A stretch of 42,038 nucleotides of DNA. Origin: Bradyrhizobium sp. (GTDB lineage: Bacteria > Pseudomonadota > Alphaproteobacteria > Rhizobiales > Xanthobacteraceae). Numbering within the stretch: the stretch's first letter is position 1; each line of letters begins with the position of its first letter. Positions 24,721 through 32,622 of this stretch are shown here, in pieces. Under the pieces are notes generated by a model, which saw nothing but the letters and a program-made list of their open reading frames with translations, was not told where the DNA came from and ran no database searches. The position numbers and the translations under genes were made by a program. The stretch is taken from the NCBI GenBank assembly GCA_028290305.1, contig JAQGKC010000010.1:1-42038 (forward strand), written 5' to 3'.

Positions 24721-25017
24721 TTACGTCAGTTCCTGCGCCTGCAGCATCACTTTCAGGGTGCTCTCGCTGAGGCGTCCCTGCGGTTGCTGCGGCTTTCTTT
24801 CGGCGCCTTCGATCGGGACGAAATGATCAAGCGGAGACTTTTGACCGATCAGCGTCGTTTGGCCAGGTCCGCTCGGTTCAAAGGTCCCCTCGGCCTCATC
24901 GGCATCTTCGATGGCGCCGGAAGCGCGCATCTGGATGCGGCTCTTTCGCGGCTCGATCTTCTTCGGTTTTACCTCTGGAACATAGGCGATCGGCAGCAGC
25001 ATATGATGGTGTGACAT
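24721..25017 (-). CDS. Hypothetical protein, 98 residues
   Basis: MSHHHMLLPIAYVPEVKPKK opens a soluble, Pro- and charge-rich protein. An RKSRIQMR segment and an acidic AIEDADEAEGTFEPSG stretch follow, with helices near the C-terminus (RLSESTLKVMLQAQELT). GAGGA is 6 bases upstream of the ATG at 25017, which decides against a TTG two codons earlier. It ends 73 bases from the convergent TPR/ATP-grasp gene. I do not recognise a family; the sequence looks partly disordered. Confidence 0.62.
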   Translation of the reverse strand: MSHHHMLLPIAYVPEVKPKKIEPRKSRIQMRASGAIEDADEAEGTFEPSGPGQTTLIGQKSPLDHFVPIEGAERKPQQPQGRLSESTLKVMLQAQELT

Positions 25018-25179
25018 GATCAATCCTCATTCGATTGCCCCAACGCACACGGACGCAAGCCCTGCCTTTGGAAAAGCAAAACCCAGGCCAGCAAATTTTC
25101 GTTAGAAATCAATCAGCCCACTGTGCAGTGGACGCCGCCACGGCAAGATTTGCCGGGAACGGGAATGAGCGGCGTCAAT

Positions 25180-25944
25180 TCATTTCGACGCCGAGTCCTT
25201 TGAGAGCAGCGCGATCGCATCCTGCACGGTCGTCATGAATTGTGCGGGGAAGATGATGGTGGAATTCTTCTCGACCGAGATTTCCGCCATGGTCTGCAGG
25301 GTACGGAGCTGAAGCGCGACCGGATGTTGGGTGATGATGTCGGCGGCCTCGCCGAGCTTTACCGCCGCCTGGTATTCACCTTCGGCGGCGACGATCTTGG
25401 CGCGGCGCTCGCGCTCGGCCTCGGCTTCCTTGGCCATCGCGCGCTGCATGTTGTCGGGCAGCGTGATGTCCTTGATCTCGACCGCTGTCACCTGGGTGCC
25501 CCACGGCTCGGTGTGCTGGTCGATGACGTTCTTGATCTGGTCATTGATGCTTGCGGTATCCGAGAGCAGCTGATCGAGGCTGAACCGTCCGACCACATTG
25601 CGCACGGTGGTCTGGCTGATCTGGTTAATCGCGTTGTAGACGTTCTCGATCGCGATCACAGCCTTTTCCGGATCGGTGATATGATAATAGGCGACCGCCG
25701 CGATATCGATCGACACATTGTCCTTGGTGATGATCTTTTGCGAAGGTATCTGCATGGTGACGGTGCGCAAGGACACGCGCACCATCTGCTGGATCGGAAC
25801 GAAGATCAGCGTCAGCCCCGGCCCGCGCACGCTTTCGAATTTGCCGAGCAAAAACACCACCCCGCGCTCATATTGCTTCAGCACGCGAAGCGAAACGATG
25901 GCATAGAGCGCTAGCGCGATGACAAGAATAAAGATCAAGTCCAT
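25180..25944 (-). CDS. Slipin (stomatin/SPFH-domain membrane protein)
   Basis: A 254-residue protein with one N-terminal membrane segment ([17 protein letters not shown]), then an SPFH domain: [74 protein letters not shown] coiled coil follows with [20 protein letters not shown]. These are standard for bacterial slipins, which form oligomeric rings at the inner membrane and organise membrane domains or proteolysis. The usual NfeD partner gene is not adjacent. GAGGA is 5 bases before the ATG at 25944; an in-frame extension to 26010 is less likely. Confidence 0.93.
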   Translation of the reverse strand: MDLIFILVIALALYAIVSLRVLKQYERGVVFLLGKFESVRGPGLTLIFVPIQQMVRVSLRTVTMQIPSQKIITKDNVSIDIAAVAYYHITDPEKAVIAIENVYNAINQISQTTVRNVVGRFSLDQLLSDTASINDQIKNVIDQHTEPWGTQVTAVEIKDITLPDNMQRAMAKEAEAERERRAKIVAAEGEYQAAVKLGEAADIITQHPVALQLRTLQTMAEISVEKNSTIIFPAQFMTTVQDAIALLSKDSASK

Positions 25945-26148
25945 GGCGTCCTCATCAGTTATCTTGATTCCGCTTTGTCGCGGATTAACACCACATCCTG
26001 TTACAATCACCTATCAGATTGAATGCGACGATAAATGACATAACGGCAAATGACATAACAGCGCGTGGACCGCGATTCTCACCTGCCGGTGGGTCTGGTC
26101 GGCGGCCACTACATCGTATCCAGCAAAACAGAATTTGTCGCGCTGGTG

Positions 26149-27264
26149 TTATGGCGCGGAATCCTCAGTCAGCGAATAACTTGTGCTGCGACCGCCGCCT
26201 TCATTCTTCCTAAGGAGGCCCCGCTCCACAAGATCGGCAATATCGCGCAGCGCCGTATCCGGCGAACATTTCTCGATCATGGCCCATTTCGAGGAAGTGA
26301 GCTTGCCGTCGAAACCATCCAGCAAACGGTTGATGATGTCGCGTTGACGGTCGTTGAGTGGGGCCGCGGCATGCTTCTTCCAGAATTCCGCCTTCTGAAA
26401 AACAATGGTGAGCGTTTTTTCTGCGCCATCGAAAGCGCGATCGAGGCATCCCAGGAACCACTCCATCCAGGGCGTAACATCCAGTTGGCCTTTCTGCGTT
26501 GCCTCAAGCATTTCGTAATAGGCCTTGCGCTCCAGCCGGATCTGCGCGGACATGCTGTAAAAGCGTTGCGGGCTGTCTTCCGACCGCGCGAGCATCATAT
26601 CGGCGATCGCCCGCGCGATGCGTCCATTGCCGTCGTCAAACGGGTGGATGGTGACAAACCACAGATGCGCCAGTGCTGCCTTCAGAACCGGATCGGTATC
26701 CTCGTCGCCGTTAAACCAGTCGAGGAAGGATTTCATTTCCGCGTCGAGCTTGCCGGCGGCGGGCGCTTCATAATGCACGCGCTCGCGGCCTTCAACGCCG
26801 GAGACGACCTGCATCGGTCCCGATGTATCGTCGCGCCACGCGCCAACGACGATCTTTCTCATGCCGCTGCGTCCGGTCGGAAACAGCGATGCATGCCAGC
26901 CGAACAGTCGTTCTGCGGTGAGTTGATCTCTGAATTTCTGAATGGCGTCGAGCATCATGTCGACAACGCCTTCGACATTGCGGTCGGCGGGCGGCAAGGC
27001 CGCGGCCTGCATCCCGAGATGGCGGGCAATCGAGGAGCGGACTGCATCCTTGTCGAGGATGTCGCCTTCGATCGCGCTGGACGTGAGCACATCCTCGGTG
27101 AGGGTCCGGAAAACCGCTTCTTCACGCAGCGAAAATCCGAGCGCCTGCATGCGACCGATCAGCCTCCCCTGGCGATGCCGGACGGCTGCGAGCTGCGTGG
27201 CAAGGCCGTGCTGATTCCAGACGAAGTTGGGCCAGGCCGGCATTTGGCGGATATAGTTGACCAT
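26149..27264 (-). CDS. Fic-family protein with own inhibitory helix and C-terminal winged helix
   Basis: A 371-residue protein. The catalytic Fic motif HPFDDGNGRIAR begins at H207 and is complete. The N-terminal inhibitory motif SSAIEG (Ser62 to Glu66, matching S/T-x3-E-G/N) places it in the self-inhibited class with the inhibitory helix before the core. The C-terminus (NDRQRDIINRLLDGFDGKLT, then DTALRDIADLVERGLLRKNE) looks like a winged helix. Fic enzymes usually transfer AMP from ATP to hydroxyl side chains of target proteins. The upstream region contains repeated motifs (27266-27367) suggesting control by its own DNA-binding domain. No antitoxin-like gene is adjacent. The start MVNYIRQMPAWPNFVW is typical of this subgroup. 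Confidence 0.93.
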   Translation of the reverse strand: MVNYIRQMPAWPNFVWNQHGLATQLAAVRHRQGRLIGRMQALGFSLREEAVFRTLTEDVLTSSAIEGDILDKDAVRSSIARHLGMQAAALPPADRNVEGVVDMMLDAIQKFRDQLTAERLFGWHASLFPTGRSGMRKIVVGAWRDDTSGPMQVVSGVEGRERVHYEAPAAGKLDAEMKSFLDWFNGDEDTDPVLKAALAHLWFVTIHPFDDGNGRIARAIADMMLARSEDSPQRFYSMSAQIRLERKAYYEMLEATQKGQLDVTPWMEWFLGCLDRAFDGAEKTLTIVFQKAEFWKKHAAAPLNDRQRDIINRLLDGFDGKLTSSKWAMIEKCSPDTALRDIADLVERGLLRKNEGGGRSTSYSLTEDSAP

Positions 27265-27265
27265 C

Positions 27266-27367
27266 TAATCTCCGCAGATTTCGCGGGAAATATGGTCACT
27301 ATTCGCCGCAGAAGCAAGGATAATCACCGCATTATGCGCGGAGATTAAAGCTTCTATTCGCCGCAGA
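27266..27367. promoter_or_regulatory. Repeated motif array upstream of the fic gene
   Basis: Direct copies of CTATTCGCCGCAGA occur at 27299-27312 and 27354-27367. Inverted arms TAATCTCCGC (27266-27275) and GCGGAGATTA (27338-27347) flank the first copy. The heptamer CCGCAGA occurs three times. The array begins next to the fic start codon and probably spans its promoter, so it is a good candidate operator, perhaps for the Fic protein's own winged helix. Confidence 0.65.
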
Positions 27368-27475
27368 CCAACGATATTCACTATAAATCAGATAGTTAGA
27401 GGGCCCGCTGCCGGCATGGCAGCGAACCATCACATCCCGGACTATAAGGGGCTTGAAACGGATATCGATCTAATC

Positions 27476-27487
27476 TAGATATATCTA
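27476..27487. promoter_or_regulatory. Palindrome upstream of the PadR gene, candidate operator
   Basis: TAGATATATCTA is a perfect 12-base palindrome, within a wider AT-rich imperfect dyad bounded by TATCG on the left and CGATA on the right. It lies about 45 bases before the PadR start codon. PadR regulators commonly bind AT-rich dyads and repress their own genes, so autoregulation is likely. Confidence 0.65.
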
Positions 27488-27530
27488 AATATACGATACA
27501 ACTAAACTGCATCGAAAGAGAGATAACAAG

Positions 27531-28109
27531 ATGCGTCACAGACATTCAGACCGCGAGCACCGCGGCGGACCCTTTCGCCGGGGATCATTCGCAGACGGCG
27601 ATTTCCGACACGAACACCATGGGCGCGGCCATCATCGGCATGGGCGCCGATCGGGCCGCTTGTTCGATCATGGCGAGCTTCGCCTCGTGGTGCTCGCCTT
27701 GATTTCCGAGCGCCCACGGCACGGCTACGAGATCATCAAGGAGATCGAGGACCGCGTCGCCGGCACCTACACGCCGAGCCCCGGCGTGATCTATCCGACG
27801 CTTACGATGCTCGAAGAACTCGGGCACGCGACCGTGACCGAAAACGACGGCAAGAAGCTCTATGCCATCACCGCCGACGGCACTACCTACCTCGCCGCGA
27901 ACAAGACCGCGGTGGACAACGCGCTCCAGCGAATGCAATCCGTCAATACGGCGCACAGCGGCGGTCCAGCACCGGAGATCATGCGCGCGAGGGAAAACCT
28001 GAAGCTCGCGCTTCGCCTGCGCGAGGCGCGCGGTCCGCTGACCGAGCAGCAGGTCCGCGATATTGCCGCAGCCCTCGATGCGGCCGCGGTCGCGATCGAA
28101 CGCAGCTGA
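27531..28109 (+). CDS. PadR-family transcriptional regulator with His-rich N-terminus
   Basis: A 192-residue protein with an unusual His/Arg/Gly-rich head of about 42 residues (MRHRHSDREHRGGPFRRGSF and HEHHGRGHHRHGRRSG). The PadR winged helix follows: LRLVVLALISERPRHGYEII, SPGVIYPTLTMLEELGHATV and KLYAITADGTTYL. A C-terminal helical region for dimerisation closes the chain. PadR proteins repress transporter and stress genes and release DNA on ligand binding. The His-rich head could bind a metal such as nickel, zinc or iron (inference). It lies upstream of an MFS exporter gene on the same strand, 182 bases away, and has a candidate operator at 27476. Confidence 0.92.
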   Translation: MRHRHSDREHRGGPFRRGSFADGDFRHEHHGRGHHRHGRRSGRLFDHGELRLVVLALISERPRHGYEIIKEIEDRVAGTYTPSPGVIYPTLTMLEELGHATVTENDGKKLYAITADGTTYLAANKTAVDNALQRMQSVNTAHSGGPAPEIMRARENLKLALRLREARGPLTEQQVRDIAAALDAAAVAIERS

Positions 28110-28155
28110 TAACAGAACAAGGTCCAACGACACCACGGTCCAAATTCGCTTATCG

Positions 28156-28184
28156 CTGTCGCATCCTTTACATGGATGCGGCAG
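28156..28184 (+). terminator. Hairpin after the PadR gene, weak terminator candidate
   Basis: CTG-T-CGCATCC pairs with GGATGCG-G-CAG around TTTACAT. There is no strong T-run after it, so termination is uncertain. It lies 46 bases beyond the PadR stop. Confidence 0.35.
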
Positions 28185-28291
28185 AGGGTTTGGCGCGGAG
28201 ATCAATTTCGCGTTAAACGGCGGGCATATCAGCTTCTCGCAATGAGCTGATCAAAAACCCGGCGCGACGTGATACGGAATTCACACAAGAC

Positions 28292-29497
28292 ATGACTTAT
28301 TCTTCTTCTCCCGCAGATGCCGCATCCCCTGCGGTGCATAACGTCTTCCTTGCAATGCTGCCGATTACGCTGGCGGTATTTGTGGGTTTTCTCACCATCG
28401 GACTGCCCTTGCCGGTGCTGCCTCTGCACCTGCACTACACGCTGGGCATGAGTCCGCTGGTGGTCGGCATCGCAATCGGCAGCCAATTCGCTGCCGCCCT
28501 GCTGTCGCGGGCCTGGGCCGGCAACCTGGCGGATACACGTGGCGCGAAACGCGCTGTCATAGCGGGCTTGCTGATCGCTGCCGTTTCCGGCGTGGCCTAT
28601 CTGTCATCCCTTGCTTTCATGGCTACGCCCACGGCATCCCTCGGTGTGCTGCTGCTCGGCCGCGTCCTGCTCGGCTGCGCTGAGAGTCTGGTGATAACCG
28701 GGGCTTTGAGCTGGGGCATGGGCCTGGTCGGCCGCGAGAATGCCGGCAAGGTCATGGCTTGGGTCGGCATTGCGATGTACGGCGCCTATGCGGCAGGTGC
28801 CCCGGCCGGCACATTGATCTACGGCTCGCATGGTTTCTTCGGCATAGCGGTAGCAACCATCATCATCCCGCTATTGGCGTTGGGTGTCGTGGCCCCGGCA
28901 CGGCCGGTGGCGGTGTCCGCGGCGCGCCGTGCGCCCTTTTATAAAGTGCTGGGAGCGGTGTTCGTACCCGGGCTGGGACTGGCCCTGTGCAGCACCGGCC
29001 TTGGCGTCATCACCACGTTCATCGCGCTGTTGTTCGCCGCCAGGAATTGGGGAAGTGCTTCGCTCGCCTTCACCGCCTTTGGCGCGGCGTTCATTGGCGC
29101 GCGGCTATTGTTCGCGCATCTGCCGGATAAAATCGGCGGTGCGCGCGTTGCGCTGGTGTGCGTCCTGATCGAGGCCATGGGTCAACTGCTGATCTGGCAG
29201 GCCGATCATGTGCTCACGGCCTATGTCGGCGCGGCGTTCACCGGATTTGGCTACTCGCTGGCATTTCCCGGCTTTGGCGTTGAGGCGGTGCGGCGCGCGC
29301 CGCCGCAGAGCCGCGGCGTTGCGATGGGGGCTTTCGTGGCGTTCTTCGACATTTCGCTGGGCGTTACAGGACCGGCATCGGGCGCAATTGCAAGCGCCGC
29401 CGGCGTCAACGCTGTCTATCTGGCCAGCGCTGTCGCCGTGATGCTCTCGACCATTATTGCATTGTATCTGATGGTGAACCCGCCACGCCCGGTTTAG
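28292..29497 (+). CDS. MFS transporter, YhhS/YfcJ-like
   Basis: This 401-residue protein has about 12 membrane helices. It includes VGFLTIGLPLPVLPLHLHYT in the first helix, GNLADTRGAKRAVIAGLLIA in the conserved loop, GRVLLGCAESLVITGALSWG in the fourth helix region and GFGYSLAFPGFGVEAVRRAP. These match the YhhS/YfcJ group of MFS proteins, often annotated as arabinose or multidrug exporters. The preceding PadR regulator makes it the probable target of that repressor. The start has no strong Shine-Dalgarno. Its stop overlaps the stop of the convergent CoA-transferase by four bases. Confidence 0.88.
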   Translation: MTYSSSPADAASPAVHNVFLAMLPITLAVFVGFLTIGLPLPVLPLHLHYTLGMSPLVVGIAIGSQFAAALLSRAWAGNLADTRGAKRAVIAGLLIAAVSGVAYLSSLAFMATPTASLGVLLLGRVLLGCAESLVITGALSWGMGLVGRENAGKVMAWVGIAMYGAYAAGAPAGTLIYGSHGFFGIAVATIIIPLLALGVVAPARPVAVSAARRAPFYKVLGAVFVPGLGLALCSTGLGVITTFIALLFAARNWGSASLAFTAFGAAFIGARLLFAHLPDKIGGARVALVCVLIEAMGQLLIWQADHVLTAYVGAAFTGFGYSLAFPGFGVEAVRRAPPQSRGVAMGAFVAFFDISLGVTGPASGAIASAAGVNAVYLASAVAVMLSTIIALYLMVNPPRPV

Positions 29498-30756
29498 CCG
29501 TTGCCTGGTATCGGCCCGAACACCCCCGCCTCGGCCAGCATTGCGATGCGGCCACCATCATAGCCGAGTGTCTTGCGCAGCACGGCCTCGGTATGCTCGC
29601 CCAGCAACGGCGCTGCGACCGGGTCGATTACTGGCGTCAACTCGAGACGCAGCGGTGTTTCGATGTTGGGGACCGAGCCCGCGGTCGGATGCGGAATCTG
29701 GCTGAGACGATGCCGCTCGCGCACTTCGGGCGCGTTGAATCCCTCTTCGACGGTGCGAAGATAGCCGACCGGCAAATTGGCCTGCTTCATCTTCGCCATC
29801 CAGTTCTCAAGCCGGTCGCCCGCAAAAACCTTGCCGATGGCGGCGCGCAGCTTTTCCTTGTTGGCCGTTCGAGCTTTCCGCGTGGCGAATTCCGGAGCGG
29901 TGACGAGGTCGGGCCGCTCCAGCACCTCGGTGACGAGGCGACGATACAGCCGGTCGTTGGCACAAGCGATATAGAATGGCCCGTCGGAGGCTTCATACAC
30001 ACCGACGCTGGGAGATCCGTTCGGCGAGTTGCCGAAGCGGCCGGGATTAACCCCGTTGATCAGATAGGCCATGCCGTAAAAGCCGGTCATCGCCACCGCA
30101 ATGTCGATCAGCGCGACCTCGACATGCTGGCCGCGGCCGAGCCGGTCGCGCGCGAGCAACGCGAGCAGGATGGCGTTGCAGGCCGACATTCCCGTCGCCA
30201 TGTCGACGATCGGCGGACCGGTGCGCACCGGCTGCCCGTCCGGAAAGCCGTTCAGCGACATGAAGCCGCTTTCGGCCTGCGTGATCGGATCGAAGCCCGG
30301 GCGCAGGGCAAACGGTCCCTTGCGGCCGTAAGCCGAGATCGAGCAATAAACCAGGCGCGGATTGGTCGGCGCGACGGAGTCATAGTCGAGGCCGAACTTC
30401 TTCATCACGCCGCCGGAGAAATTCTCCACCACCACATCCGCTTTCGCGATCAGCTCTCGCGCCACTTCGAGCGCCTCTGGTTTGGTGAAGTCGAGCGCGA
30501 TGCCACGCTTGTTGCGATTCAAACTGAGATAGGCCGCGCTCTCGCCGCCGATTTCCGCGTGCTCGTAGGCGCGCGTGTCGTCGCCGCCATTGGGATTCTC
30601 GATCTTGATGACCTCGGCGCCGAAATCGGCGAGCGTTTGCGTGCAGGCCGGACCGGCCACGACGCGGGTAAAATCCACCACCAGCAGACCGTCGAGGGCG
30701 GTCGGCACGCCGGTTGCTCGCGGCGTGCGCTCCGGCAATTGCGGTCTGGCAGTCAT
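29494..30756 (-). CDS. CaiB/BaiF-type (class III) CoA-transferase
   Basis: A 420-residue enzyme with class III CoA-transferase signatures: GLLVVDFTRVVAGPACTQTL, ADFGAEVIKIENPNGGDDTR, SLNRNKRGIALDF, ADVVVENFSGGVMKKFGLDY. The block QPVRTGPPIVDMATGMSA carries the catalytic Asp, and RGQHVEVALID follows. The family transfers CoA between carboxylic acids, for example formyl-CoA:oxalate or succinyl-CoA dependent transfers; the substrate is unknown. The CDS is on the minus strand and overlaps the MFS stop. The next gene in its direction of reading is that convergent MFS gene, so it is monocistronic. Its promoter lies in the 228-base gap before the M81 peptidase end. Confidence 0.93.
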   Translation of the reverse strand: MTARPQLPERTPRATGVPTALDGLLVVDFTRVVAGPACTQTLADFGAEVIKIENPNGGDDTRAYEHAEIGGESAAYLSLNRNKRGIALDFTKPEALEVARELIAKADVVVENFSGGVMKKFGLDYDSVAPTNPRLVYCSISAYGRKGPFALRPGFDPITQAESGFMSLNGFPDGQPVRTGPPIVDMATGMSACNAILLALLARDRLGRGQHVEVALIDIAVAMTGFYGMAYLINGVNPGRFGNSPNGSPSVGVYEASDGPFYIACANDRLYRRLVTEVLERPDLVTAPEFATRKARTANKEKLRAAIGKVFAGDRLENWMAKMKQANLPVGYLRTVEEGFNAPEVRERHRLSQIPHPTAGSVPNIETPLRLELTPVIDPVAAPLLGEHTEAVLRKTLGYDGGRIAMLAEAGVFGPIPGNG

Positions 30757-30984
30757 GATCGGCCTGTCCTCTTCTGATATGGGTTTTCGGTCACAGGTTA
30801 GCCCTGCGTGGCCAGACTTTATGATCTATTTCCGGAAGTCCACAAGTGCCCGTCGGACAGAGCTGGCACCCGCGAGCGACGTTGGGAACAGTTCGAAAAA
30901 CATACAGCGATCAGGCCGCGCGCTCATGGGCGGTCAGCCAAAATTGAGCAATGATCGCCGGGCCTTCTTCTTTTTTGCAGGCAA

Positions 30985-32472
30985 TCAGCCGGGAAACACC
31001 GGATTTCCGTAAGGATAGTATTGTTTCAAGTCGACGTTCTCGTAGGGGAGTTTGTCCAGACGAACCGTTCCAAGAAATGGTTCCGTCGGCTCGACCAGCA
31101 GGATCGTTTTCGCAAAGCCGTTGTCATGGAAGCCGCGTCTGAAATGAACGCGCGATTTGATCGCCATGATCTGGAAGGCGCTCACCTCCAGACCGAGATC
31201 CTTGAGGGAAAACGGCTCGACGATCTGCACGAGATACGTGCTCAGGATAAGAACATTGTCGCGGCCGAACTTGATGCTGACCCAAAACTGGCCGTGGCCT
31301 TCGACGGCTTTCAGGACCGTACCCTGGATGCGCACCGGTTCGCCCGCCGATTCGTCGGCCAAGCCGCCTACCTCCATATCGAACACATCTCCGGCCTTCG
31401 CGCCTTGCGCTTTAAGCTTGGCTGTAGTCGCGGCGTCCGTGATGGTTGCGACCAAGGTGTTGGATAGGTCCTGCGCGATGATCTCCCGGAGCAGCCAGGT
31501 CGCGTAGCCGGAGCGGTCGCTGTGATCGGCCAGCACGACCGGGGTTTCTCCCTTCTGCACGGCTTGTTTCGCCAGAGCGACGCCTTCCGGGATGGTATGA
31601 ACCTTGGTCGAGTTGAGCAGCGCCTCGCGCTGACGCCACGCCGTCTCGGCCATGTCGCGGCTGATCTTCCCGGCGAGTTCGGGTTTTCCATTCGTCAGCA
31701 CCTGTATCGTCATGCCCACATCGGGCACGTCGGCAAACGGAAAACCAAAGAATACGTTGATGTACACATCCGGCTCGCGCGCTTCCCAAACAAGCGCCCG
31801 CTGCACCAGATCCATCCATGGCGAAGCGCCTGTCCATTGCAGGACCGTGGGTGAGATGATCGGAACCTTCACCGTCACGTGCGCAGGCTTGTAGTCGCCC
31901 CTGATCGCCCGCACCAGGGCTCGCGCCGCCCGCTCTCCCTGAAGGTAGCCGTCATAGTGCGGAAAATATTTCACCGCGAACGCCATGTCGGCATATCTGA
32001 GGAACTCGCCGTCCTCATTGCCGTGCAGATCGAAGGTCGCTGCGATGAAAACTTCCCGCCCAACTGCTTCCCGAACCCGTCGTGCCAGTTCGGCCTCGGG
32101 TCGGGGTACGCCACGCGCCGCCATGGCTCCGTGCAGGCAGAGGTAAACGCCATGGAACGAGCCATCGGCCCTGATCTCGGCGATCATCTTGCCGACGAAG
32201 GTTTCATAGGCCTCCTGAGTAACCCATCCTGATCCGGTGGAGGTTTTCGGCCACAACGGCGACTCGATCCCGATCAGTTCGACGGAATCGAATTCCCGCG
32301 CCATCTTCACAAAGCCGCCCATATATGATCTGGAATCAAATCCCAGCAGCGCATCGCCTTTGGCAGGCGAACCGGGATAGATGAAATCTTCAAGCGTCGT
32401 ATCGTTTTTGAGAAACGTCACCGTCTCGTGAGAAAAATGCAGCACAGCGATACGTATCGAAGAATTACTCAT
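30985..32472 (-). CDS. M81-family metallopeptidase (MlrC-like)
   Basis: A 495-residue protein starting MSNSSIRIAVLHFSHETVTF, a variant of the M81 opening in which His-Glu-Thr is followed by aromatic residues. Other M81 blocks are VYLCLHGAMAARGVPRPEAE, IAATFDLHGNEDGEFL with the probable metal-binding His, AVKYFPHYDGYLQGERAA and VVLADHSDRSGYATWLL. M81 is named for MlrC of Sphingomonas, which cleaves linearised microcystin; most members have unknown substrates and may act on small amides. I chose the start at 32472 because it aligns with the family's opening; a longer in-frame extension to 32547 is unlikely. The gene lies 150 bases downstream of the second TAXI-type gene, same strand, so binding-protein and peptidase may share a transcript. 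Confidence 0.88.
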   Translation of the reverse strand: MSNSSIRIAVLHFSHETVTFLKNDTTLEDFIYPGSPAKGDALLGFDSRSYMGGFVKMAREFDSVELIGIESPLWPKTSTGSGWVTQEAYETFVGKMIAEIRADGSFHGVYLCLHGAMAARGVPRPEAELARRVREAVGREVFIAATFDLHGNEDGEFLRYADMAFAVKYFPHYDGYLQGERAARALVRAIRGDYKPAHVTVKVPIISPTVLQWTGASPWMDLVQRALVWEAREPDVYINVFFGFPFADVPDVGMTIQVLTNGKPELAGKISRDMAETAWRQREALLNSTKVHTIPEGVALAKQAVQKGETPVVLADHSDRSGYATWLLREIIAQDLSNTLVATITDAATTAKLKAQGAKAGDVFDMEVGGLADESAGEPVRIQGTVLKAVEGHGQFWVSIKFGRDNVLILSTYLVQIVEPFSLKDLGLEVSAFQIMAIKSRVHFRRGFHDNGFAKTILLVEPTEPFLGTVRLDKLPYENVDLKQYYPYGNPVFPG

Positions 32473-32622
32473 GACCGCTTGTTCCCCGTTGAGCATATCC
32501 TGAACGCCACCTGCCATTGTGGCATTGAAGGATGTTCGCGCCAACACATCCTGGGCCGCACCGAAAAGTCGAAATTGATCGGCAACGGCTGGTCGACGTT
32601 CGCCTGGAACGCGATACCGACG

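Noticed and set aside
26065..27348. Plus-strand frame of 427 codons
   Set aside because: It lies antisense to the Fic gene, whose catalytic motif and fold are clear; the antisense translation has no recognisable pattern.
27266..27367. Possible CRISPR-like array
   Set aside because: Repeats are few, short and unequally spaced, and no cas genes are near; operator sites explain them better.
29593..30777. Plus-strand frame of 394 codons
   Set aside because: Antisense to the CaiB/BaiF CoA-transferase; Arg/His/Asp-rich shadow translation typical of GC-rich DNA.
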